Below are positions 14,566 to 20,484 of a stretch of 34,192 bases of DNA, piece by piece. Each line of letters begins with the position of its first letter. Within the stretch, counting starts at the first letter, position 1. This DNA is from Prochloraceae cyanobacterium (GTDB lineage: Bacteria > Cyanobacteriota > Cyanobacteriia > Cyanobacteriales > JASJDA01): positions 1 to 34,192 of the forward strand of contig JASJDA010000100.1 in assembly GCA_030065755.1 (NCBI GenBank), read 5' to 3'. The notes below the pieces were generated by a model, which saw nothing but the letters and a program-made list of their open reading frames with translations, was not told the origin of the DNA and made no database searches. The position numbers and the translations under genes were made by a program.

Positions 14566-15465
14566 TTACATACTGCAATGATTCTTTACCTTTGATTTTT
14601 TTGTTCTGACTTTTCTTTTTTTCTTTTTGCGGGTGGTGGTAGAAGTTTCTGTTTTAGCAGTAGGTGCTAATGGCGTGTTCTTTTTTTTCTTTTTTCTCCC
14701 AGAGCTAAAAAGTTTAATCTTCCCATCTTCATCAATATGAGGAGTTTGAATTTCTTTTGTTCGAGCTGAATAGCTATAACAAGACTTCTCTTTTTCTAAA
14801 TATTCTTTCCATAATTGGCGAATGTCTTTATCTTTTTTGCCAAGTACGATCGCTCTATCTGCAAAAAGGTTGTCATAGTTTCGTGGATATTTACTTCGAG
14901 TAGAAATAGTGGAAAACAGATTGATTTCTTCAGTTGGAATGTTTTCCACATCTCCCAATACAGCAGCGGTTTCGCGGAACCTTGAATAATCTTTCGTTTT
15001 GCCTCCTTCTATATTCGGTCTTAGAGTAAAATATCCTGCATCTTTCAACATTTGCTTGCAATGTTCTAATTCACTCCAGTAAGTCCAATGAGCTGCTGAC
15101 GGGACGTACATAGGTGCAACATCATCTTGAATATAAATTTCTGATGCTAACTGATAACGAGAATGTATAGCTTGAGCCAGAAGTTTATAATATACTTGCT
15201 CCGTAAAAATCAGATCTGATTTCAGTTGGGAATTATTTAGCATATAGTATTCAAGCCAACGTGATATGGCCAAATATCGATAACAAAACATTTCAAGCAG
15301 TATCGTGCGCGGTTCGTTACTAGTTAAATTTATAGGAATTGAATTTTGTCGAGAGACAATAATGGGAATAAGTGGAAGGGCTTTTATAAAATTAGCAACA
15401 GTAAATGTTTTGTCGGGAGCAATAGTATTGCATTGAACGAGAATGAACTTATTGTTATTAAGCAT
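14566..15465 (-). CDS. Hypothetical protein with a lysine-rich C-terminal tail
   Basis: 299 aa from ATG 15465; family not recognised. Residues 1-225 look globular (FYCYRYLAISRWLEYY-type aromatic helices near 60-75, YVPSAAHWTYWSELEHCKQM, RFRETAAVLGDVENIP). The last 45 residues are extremely basic (GRKKKKKNTPLAPTA, TTTRKKKKRKVRTKKSKVK), which would bind nucleic acid non-specifically. The tail is encoded by long A-runs on the coding strand, places prone to slippage. It is flanked by the replication block and a small ribbon-helix-helix gene. No operon partner is evident, and no function is proposed. Confidence 0.6.
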   Translation of the reverse strand: MLNNNKFILVQCNTIAPDKTFTVANFIKALPLIPIIVSRQNSIPINLTSNEPRTILLEMFCYRYLAISRWLEYYMLNNSQLKSDLIFTEQVYYKLLAQAIHSRYQLASEIYIQDDVAPMYVPSAAHWTYWSELEHCKQMLKDAGYFTLRPNIEGGKTKDYSRFRETAAVLGDVENIPTEEINLFSTISTRSKYPRNYDNLFADRAIVLGKKDKDIRQLWKEYLEKEKSCYSYSARTKEIQTPHIDEDGKIKLFSSGRKKKKKNTPLAPTAKTETSTTTRKKKKRKVRTKKSKVKNHCSM

Positions 15466-15834
15466 GAGAATACTTTGGTTCTTTGGCGCTTATTATAAAC
15501 TGACAATAGCCATCTTAATAGCTTCAAAAACTGTCGAGATTTTTGGTCACATATCGTACTAATAGTTGACAACAACTCCCGATGGCGAGCGAGTATGTCG
15601 GAAATAATTAAACCAAGTGGTATAGTTGACAATAGCTCTACTAAATTTGAACTTTTGAGGTGGGCAAATGATTTGTTCATTTCTTTTTCCCATTAGCTAT
15701 TGTATGACATCGAGTAATACTCAATATCAAGCACTGTGGTTTTGTAATATTTTGTTATAGTGGCACTAAAATTATTGAGTATTATTTAGTAAGCAGGTTA
15801 GCTTAGTAATAAGAAAAGATGTTACTAGGCAATT
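15466..15834. promoter_or_regulatory. Divergent intergenic region with repeated TTGACAA motifs
   Basis: It lies between the minus-strand 299-aa gene and the plus-strand small gene at 15835. TAGTTGACAATAGCTC-type motifs occur at 15621-15638 and 15561-15578 and a weaker one at 15500-15511, about 61 bp apart. The inverted repeat TAATACTCAATA (15715-15726) and TATTGAGTATTA (15773-15784) brackets the probable promoter of the small gene. A short ORF on the minus strand here is doubtful. Confidence 0.45.
15715..15784. promoter_or_regulatory. 12-bp inverted repeat before the small ribbon-helix-helix gene
   Basis: TAATACTCAATA and its exact complement TATTGAGTATTA are separated by 46 bp, with a TATAGT box (about 15757-15762) between them. 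Small ribbon-helix-helix proteins commonly repress their own promoter, so these are candidate operator halves. Confidence 0.5.
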
Positions 15835-15996
15835 ATGTCGTCAACTAAAATGGTTAGAAAGTCAATTACCTTGCCTGAAGATTTGGCAAAAAAAATCGAA
15901 AAATTAAGCACTGTAGAACGGCGCTCATTTTCAGCCCAAATAGCTATATTTGCCGAATATTTCTTTAAGAGCCAGAAAAAAGAAGAAAATAATTGA
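15835..15996 (+). CDS. Small ribbon-helix-helix DNA-binding protein
   Basis: 53 aa, MSSTKMVRKSITLPEDLAKK and then IEKLSTVERRSFSAQIAIFAEYFF. The beta strand VRKSITLP followed by EDLAKKIEKL and the S-F-S-A-Q-I-A helix is a classic Arc/CopG/MetJ ribbon-helix-helix fold at the usual minimal size. Such proteins repress their own promoter, control plasmid copy number, or bind centromeres. It is encoded alone and converges on the tyrosine recombinase (stop codons about 50 bp apart). It has 12-bp inverted repeats upstream. CopG-like copy control or an antitoxin role are both possible. Confidence 0.7.
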   Translation: MSSTKMVRKSITLPEDLAKKIEKLSTVERRSFSAQIAIFAEYFFKSQKKEENN

Positions 15997-16045
15997 GGAG
16001 AAAAAGTTGTTGCGTTCAATGAATTAGAAATATTTAAAATTACAC

Positions 16046-17047
16046 TCAATCATCAAGTAGAGCGTCCAACATCCCAGTAACTTCACTTTGTAAATTTTGA
16101 CGATTGTCATCGTAAATCATCAAAGTATTTAAGTTACTGTGTCGAGATAGCTTTTGAACTTTCCGCACGTCGCCATTAGTCTGGTTTAAAGCTTCAGTAA
16201 TAGATGAATGCCGAATTCGGTGGGGACTCATTTGTTTATCTATCCCAGCCGATTTAGCATATTTTTGAACCAACTTATAGATGCTGTGAGTATTTAATCT
16301 GTTTCCCCAATATCCCTTATGAACAGCAGAGAATAAAGGTTGTGTTGGGTCTGATTCTCCTCTAGCATCTAACCAACGCGCGATAGCACCTATGGCACCC
16401 TTGCCTAAACTAATAGTCTCAGAGCGCCCGCTTTTTCCTTTGCCAGTAATAGTTAATTCTCCCAATGACGGGTTGTAATCAGAGATGTTGCAGTTGACCA
16501 GTTCGGAGCGACGTAAAGCATTACCCCACAGCAATAATAGAATTGCCTTATCTCGTATGCCTTTAATGGTGTCAGTATCTACAGCCGACAACATAAGCTT
16601 AAATTGTTCTTTGGGAATGCCTTTGGTATCGCGGTATGGGCTTAACTTCTCAGCTTTAATATTGGTCAAAGTATAGTGGCATTTCCCAATTAGGTTGGCA
16701 TAGTTAACCAAACTTTTGATAGCTGCCAATTTCTGGTTAACAGTCGCGGGTGCTAGCTTTTGAGAAATTAAAAACCCGTGATATTGGGATACCAACTCGT
16801 GTGCCTGATGCCCGTCTAGTAGAAGAAATTGCCCTACAATATCGGCATTCAGTTCTACCCCCAGCCAGTGGAAGAATGCTTTTATATTCGAAAAGTACAT
16901 TCTTTTAGTGTGTGGAGAACGCGAACGAGCAAGCCAATCATCCAATAGAGTATCGTAGCCAGAGTTAGGAGCTAACCTGTTACGACGAAGGAGTGGTACA
17001 AGATTACTAAGTTGGGAATGGATCTTAAGGCTTTCATCATGACTCAT
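16046..17047 (-). CDS. Tyrosine recombinase (XerC/D or integrase type)
   Basis: 333 aa. The N-terminal SAM-like core-binding domain (residues about 30-125, TKRMYFSNIKAFFHWLG) is followed by a catalytic domain holding the full active set: Arg179/180 in ALRRSEL, Lys203/205 in ITGKGKSGR, His276 and Arg279 in SPHRIRHSSI, His303 in LSRHSNL and Tyr312 in LMIYDDNR. This family breaks and rejoins DNA through a 3'-phosphotyrosine. Size and layout match Xer-like enzymes of cyanobacterial plasmids. Beside partition genes, resolution of replicon dimers is the simplest role; integration of a mobile element is the alternative. No att site could be identified. The start ATG 17047 is the only early one. Confidence 0.9.
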   Translation of the reverse strand: MSHDESLKIHSQLSNLVPLLRRNRLAPNSGYDTLLDDWLARSRSPHTKRMYFSNIKAFFHWLGVELNADIVGQFLLLDGHQAHELVSQYHGFLISQKLAPATVNQKLAAIKSLVNYANLIGKCHYTLTNIKAEKLSPYRDTKGIPKEQFKLMLSAVDTDTIKGIRDKAILLLLWGNALRRSELVNCNISDYNPSLGELTITGKGKSGRSETISLGKGAIGAIARWLDARGESDPTQPLFSAVHKGYWGNRLNTHSIYKLVQKYAKSAGIDKQMSPHRIRHSSITEALNQTNGDVRKVQKLSRHSNLNTLMIYDDNRQNLQSEVTGMLDALLDD

Positions 17048-17128
17048 GAGAGAGAGGGATATTTATGGTCATTTGGCATGGAAAAAGGAGTGAAAAGAAG
17101 CATTATCAATACAAATGGGATTCCTAGT

Positions 17129-17158
17129 ACTATAGCCATAGTTATATAGTGCTATAGT
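17129..17158. promoter_or_regulatory. ACTATAGC inverted repeat downstream of the partition-like gene
   Basis: ACTATAGC (17129-17136) and GCTATAGT (17151-17158) are perfect 8-bp arms around CATAGTTATATA. The same ACTATAGC motif forms a 14-bp palindrome at 17598-17611 on the other side of the gene, so one protein may bind both flanks. Confidence 0.5.
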
Positions 17159-17164
17159 CTATTA

Positions 17165-17587
17165 CTATTTCTCTTCACTGACTGGATGAAGTTCGTTTAT
17201 GTAGTGATATAAGTAGGCTGCTAGCTCCTGGTCTAAACGATCGAGCGCGTCAGTGTCGCTTGGCTGCGGCGATTTAAATTCCATACCCTCTGGGTCGAGC
17301 GCGACATCTATTGCACCCTCTTTGAGCAACCACCATAAGGCTCTTGTAACCTGGGAATAGTTAAGAGTCCTTAAGCCGATCTTCTTTTTCAGTTTCATCA
17401 GCGATTGTTCGTCTTCGTCGGCACGTGACGGACGGTAGAGCGTGCGCCGAGCTACACTTAACTTTTCACCGAGCGCAGTTTCACTCTCTGGAGTTTCGAT
17501 TTTTGGGGGTGCTTTGAAATCGTTTAAAACTTTTCGATCTCGTTTCTCAAACTTCTTAGCCATTAATATACTAGGTCTATTACTCAT
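17165..17587 (-). CDS. Probable ParB/ParR-like partition partner
   Basis: 140 aa from ATG 17587, or 132 aa from ATG 17563 (MAKKFEKRDRK...). The first start lies inside a perfect palindrome, which favours the second. No close family is recognised. The middle (LSVARRTLYRPSRADEDEQS, then LMKLKKKIGLRTLNYSQVTRALWWLL) resembles a small DNA-binding domain and the C-terminus is acidic. It lies directly downstream of a parA 3' remnant on the same strand. ACTATAGC palindromes flank the gene on both sides. Together these suggest the centromere-binding partner of a ParA system; this is inferred from context. Confidence 0.55.
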   Translation of the reverse strand: MSNRPSILMAKKFEKRDRKVLNDFKAPPKIETPESETALGEKLSVARRTLYRPSRADEDEQSLMKLKKKIGLRTLNYSQVTRALWWLLKEGAIDVALDPEGMEFKSPQPSDTDALDRLDQELAAYLYHYINELHPVSEEK

Positions 17588-17619
17588 ACACTATCATACT
17601 ATAGCTATAGTGTATGAGT
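17582..17619. promoter_or_regulatory. Large palindrome over the start of the partition-like gene
   Basis: ACTCATACACTAT (17582-17594) and ATAGTGTATGAGT (17607-17619) are perfect 13-bp arms. An overlapping 14-bp palindrome ACTATAGCTATAGT lies at 17598-17611. It is a strong candidate operator or centromere site. Confidence 0.65.
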
Positions 17620-17650
17620 GCTATTTCTTTCCCTCTTTGGACCTGTCCGG

Positions 17651-17728
17651 AAAATAAGTTCGGCCTTAGTAACCCAACAGATAATGCTGGAGACTCAACA
17701 ATCAACCCAAAAAGGCCGAACTTATTTT
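17651..17728. repeat. Hairpin element D at the 3' end of the parA remnant
   Basis: A perfect 17-bp inverted repeat, AAAATAAGTTCGGCCTT (17651-17667) against 17712-17728, with a 44-nt loop. Arm length, loop length and the inner CCTT/AAGG ends match elements A-C, but the loop sequence does not obviously match. The right arm supplies the stop codon of the parA remnant. Confidence 0.75.
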
Positions 17729-17926
17729 TGGACGACTTCTTTCTCCGAGCGTTTCAGTCGTTCTATTACTTCATCTATAAACAGATCGAAATTTTCGGCA
17801 GCTTTGCGGCTTGGCGGGTAATCGTAGACGGATTTAAATACACGCATAGATTCGGCGATCGCGGGTTGAGCTGTCAATGATGGTTTTGAAAACATCATCT
17901 AAAAATTGCTCGCGGCATTCTTCTAT
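17722..17926 (-). pseudogene. parA: ParA partition ATPase, 3' end only, frameshifted
   Basis: Reading from ATG 17898 gives 58 aa ending AIAESMRVFKSVYDYPPSRK, then AAENFDLFIDEVIERLKRSE. This is the typical C-terminal helix region of plasmid ParA proteins (xxxRxAESxxxxxSVxxYxPxxxAAxxFxxLxDEVxxRL). Just upstream a different frame gives IEECREQFLDDVFKTIIDSS, which fits the preceding ParA strand, so an indel near 17860-17890 breaks the frame. Everything upstream, including the Walker A region, is missing and is replaced at 17923 by an inverted repeat that bounds the transposase segment. The gene is dead as it stands. An active ParA must come from elsewhere if partition works. Confidence 0.65.
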
Positions 17927-17953
17927 AGAACCCATTTGGGATCTTTTTTAGTG

Positions 17954-18133
17954 CGATCGCGACGGGATAAATTCGATCGCGACGGGATAACTTCGATCGC
18001 AACGGGATGACTTCGATCGCGACGGGATAAATTCGATCGCGACGGGATAAATTCGATCGCGACGGGATAAATTCGATCGCGACGGGATAACTTCGATCGC
18101 AACGGGATGACTTCGATCGTGACGGGATAACTT
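17954..18133. repeat. Nine tandem 20-bp iterons
   Basis: The unit CGATCGCGACGGGATAAATT (variants: A or C at position 18, C to A or C to T near position 8, TAA to TGA) starts at 17954 and every 20 bp to 18114, with a 4-bp partial at 18134. A regular 20-bp period means all sites face nearly the same side of the helix. Such arrays are typical of plasmid origins and centromeres. It lies 5' of the parA remnant. Confidence 0.9.
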
Positions 18134-18149
18134 CGATTTTAATTAACTA

Positions 18150-18180
18150 AAATATTTGCGTAAAAATTACGCAAATATTT
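18150..18180. repeat. AT-rich 14-bp-stem hairpin beside the iterons
   Basis: AAATATTTGCGTAA, a 3-nt loop AAA, then TTACGCAAATATTT: a perfect 14-bp stem 17 bp after the last iteron. No T-run follows on the plus strand. It could be a bidirectional terminator for the minus-strand transposase, or part of an iteron-type origin. Confidence 0.6.
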
Positions 18181-18285
18181 GTAAAATCATTTACTCAGAA
18201 GTTAAAAAATAAGAAATAAGTCTCCAGTTACAAAACTCAAATAAATTTCCTACATATCCTGAAAAGCTAGCGCGACCCCTAACTT

Positions 18286-19123
18286 TCAGGTATGAGCTAA
18301 TCTTTTAAGCATTAGTCTAACAAAACAAAGATCGATCTTTGTTTTAGCATTATCTAAAGTTCTTTCAAAATTTTTAATTAAACTTTTACATCTTTCCATC
18401 CAGGAATTACTTCGTTCTATGACCCATCTCATTTTAACTGGAACAAATCCCGATTTTCCTTGTTTTTCTTTTTCAGCTTTTGATGGTTTTGGAGAAAGTT
18501 CAAATTTAATTTTGGTCATTATTTCTGGATAAATCTTTTTTAATTCTTCTTCTATTTTATGAGGATGATAGCCCTGATCTAGAAGAATAGTGGTTTTAGG
18601 TAGGTTTATTGGCTTTAATTTGAAATAATTTATATTTTGGCTTAACATTTCAATTAAGCCTTGGTCATCGGAAATATTAGCTTGAGTACAATGAGTAAAA
18701 AAAGGAAATCCTAAACTATCTACTGCTAAATGTCTTTTAATACCATTAGTTGCTTTGTAAAAACAAAAACCAGAAGTTTCACGACTGGCGTTACAAGTAT
18801 TTTTTACAGCTTGAGAATCAATAATAATTAAAGTTGTCCATTCTGGTTTTTTATTAATTTTCTCTCTGAGTCTACCATGTAATATATTCATTATTTCTGT
18901 GATTAAACCAGAAGCTCTCCACTGTTTATAATGCCAATAAACTGTAGAATAAGGAGGAAAATTTTGGGGTAAGTCCCGCCAATTACAACCGTTTTTGAGT
19001 TGATAAAAAATAGCATCTAAAATTATTCGTTTCGACCAAGTTCTTGGTTTGGTTTTTTTTCTTGGGTAACAACGGTTCAATAATTGACCACTCTAGATCG
19101 CTTAAGTTAGTAGAATAAGACAT
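18286..19123 (-). pseudogene. IS5-family transposase split by a frameshift at an A8 run
   Basis: The full protein starts at ATG 19123 (MSYSTNLSDLEWSIIEPLLP, the usual IS5-like start). It leaves frame at a run of eight A on the coding strand (19053-19060) and continues in another frame as RKKTKPRTWSKRIILDAIFY to 18286. Joined length is about 278 aa, normal for the family. DDE residues are visible in TLIIIDSQAVKNT, ILLDQGYHP and MRWVIERSNSWMERC. Removing one A restores the frame, so this is either a one-base insertion (inactive copy) or a site where RNA polymerase slippage or frameshifting yields full protein, as in some IS elements. The downstream frame alone lacks a credible start (only TTG). 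Confidence 0.85.
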
Positions 19124-19358
19124 TTCTGAATCAGTACATTTAAACTGTCGATCGTATCACTACTCCCTGTCTCTTGTCTAATTTAGTAGCGCTCGCCCCT
19201 GATCCATATTTTTGAGATTTTGTCAATACACAAATTCTAGATTGTTTAAAAAAAAGATCCCAAATGGGTTCTATAGTCAAGCCTGTGCCTTGGAGTGAGC
19301 TGAAACAGAAGGCTTATTTTTCCTATTCTAGATAGCAAGGATTATGTACAACTCTAGT

Positions 19359-19490
19359 TAAGTAGTCGAACACAATTAAAGTTAACTGTCAGATAAGGGA
19401 ACAGGGAACGGGGAACAGGCAACAGAAAAGAGTTTCAGCAAAGCTTAACAGTTTTTTACACAGAGTCGTTTACTTATGTCCGACTACTTA
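19359..19490. repeat. MITE-like element ending in the WYL gene stop codon
   Basis: TAAGTAGTCGAACA (19359-19372) and the inverted copy TGTCCGACTACTTA (19477-19490) have one mismatch in 14 bp and enclose 104 bp. Inside, 19397-19424 is four heptamers of GGGAACA type, a short tandem repeat common in cyanobacteria. The right end supplies the TAA stop of the regulator gene (19488-19490). No ORF lies within, so it would depend on a transposase in trans. Confidence 0.6.
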
Positions 19491-20354
19491 TTTTTTCGCT
19501 TGTTTATCATAAAGCTGAGAAATTTTAACTATTTCTTGTTTGATTCGATTTTTTAAACTTAACGGCTCAATTAAACAACAATTGGAACCGTAGCGCAAAA
19601 CTTCTCTGGTCAACCAAAAAGGTGAAACGACTTTGCGGGTTACAGTTCTTACTTTATCTAAGGTGACATCGCTGAGATCGTCCTCTTTTGGTTCGTAAGC
19701 TTTGACTAATCCGCCGTAAAATTGTAATTGCACTTCTATATAGTCCAGACCGTTGCGCCAAGTACCTTCGATCGGCACGAGCGAGATTATGCGCTCGAAT
19801 CGCAAACAACGAATATGTATGAGTTCTGGGAAATCAGTTCGCTCTGGTTCTTGAATATCTTCGGTTTGTTCGCACCAAATAAAAAGGTAAAATCTTTTCT
19901 CATAGAATTTAATTTCAGCATAATAAGCGTCAAATCCTAATTCTTGACTTTGGGAATTTTTGTACAACAAGTGAAAAGGTTGACGATCTTTTATGTGTTG
20001 GTCTGCAATAATACGCCAAGCTTCCATAGGCTGACCGACTTGTTTGAGTAAAGCTTGACGTATGGGAGCTTCGAGATTTCCTAATTCCAACAAAAGGCTT
20101 ATGAGAGTCTTGGCTTCTTCTATCTGACCGGAATCTACTAGGGCTGCAATACCTGCACGCAGCGCCTTTACCTGAGTGTTATTGAAGATTAATGGTTCTC
20201 GGACTTCAAGACGATTTTCGACGATCGCTCTTAAAAGTCCGGAAGGACTGGGGCTTTTTCCCCAAAAGACATTTAAACGACGGGCGATCTCTTCAAGCTT
20301 TTCTTTGCCACCTGGGGGAAGTGTAAGTGTAATAGTTGCTTTTTTCCGATTCAT
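19488..20354 (-). CDS. WYL-domain regulator of the CRISPR-Cas locus
   Basis: 288 aa, divergent from cas10d. The N-terminus (KKATITLTLPPGGKEKLEEI, then SPSPSGLLRAIVENRL) reads as a ribbon-helix-helix-like DNA-binding segment, residues about 5-50. The region from about residue 110 to 215 (AWRIIADQHIKDRQPFHLLY, AYYAEIKFYEKRFYLFIW, HIRCLRFERIISLVPIEGTW) is a WYL-type ligand-sensing domain. A conserved WYL tail follows (PFWLTREVLRYGSNCCLIEP). In Synechocystis 6803, the WYL protein Sll7009 beside the type I-D locus on pSYSA represses it; this protein has the same position and make-up, so the same role is inferred. The stop codon lies in a MITE-like repeat. The palindrome TTACACTTGTAA just before the start may be its operator. 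Confidence 0.85.
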   Translation of the reverse strand: MNRKKATITLTLPPGGKEKLEEIARRLNVFWGKSPSPSGLLRAIVENRLEVREPLIFNNTQVKALRAGIAALVDSGQIEEAKTLISLLLELGNLEAPIRQALLKQVGQPMEAWRIIADQHIKDRQPFHLLYKNSQSQELGFDAYYAEIKFYEKRFYLFIWCEQTEDIQEPERTDFPELIHIRCLRFERIISLVPIEGTWRNGLDYIEVQLQFYGGLVKAYEPKEDDLSDVTLDKVRTVTRKVVSPFWLTREVLRYGSNCCLIEPLSLKNRIKQEIVKISQLYDKQAKK

Positions 20355-20484
20355 GCTAAGTTACACTTGTAATTATGTTTTTCATATGCCATATTGATTA
20401 TTGTATTGGTAAATGAGGAAAAAACAAATATTTACACGCTTTGTTTTTTACGAGCAACAAGAATAAATACTTGAGGAATAAATC
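20355..20484. promoter_or_regulatory. Divergent promoter region of the WYL regulator and cas operon
   Basis: 130 bp. Palindrome TTACA-CT-TGTAA at 20361-20372 lies 7 bp before the regulator start; TGTAA half-sites recur in the first codons of the regulator (20325-20335). GAGGAA precedes cas10d ATG 20485 by about 8 nt. Both transcripts must start here, so a regulator bound to the palindrome could control both. Confidence 0.6.

Larger units (their letters stand above)
17923..19276 (-). mobile_element. Segment bounded by 27-bp inverted repeats, carrying an IS5-type transposase
   Basis: 17923-17949 (CTATAGAACCCATTTGGGAT then CTTTTTT) is repeated as an exact inverted copy at 19250-19276. Between them are nine 20-bp iterons, an AT-rich hairpin and a transposase gene. 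The geometry is that of terminal inverted repeats, but no convincing target duplication is seen outside. The 1354-bp length is long for the single transposase. The inverted copies may instead come from a rearrangement around a smaller IS. Confidence 0.55.

Noticed and set aside
15384-15680. 98-aa minus-strand ORF overlapping the start of the 299-aa gene
   Set aside because: Leucine/isoleucine-rich with LLSTI repeats that reflect the TTGACAA DNA motifs; overlaps a better gene; weak start.
18198-19220. Shorter IS ends close to the transposase (TAGCGC...CCCCT near 18270 and 19188)
   Set aside because: The two similar stretches are in direct, not inverted, orientation and only partly match; not usable as terminal inverted repeats.
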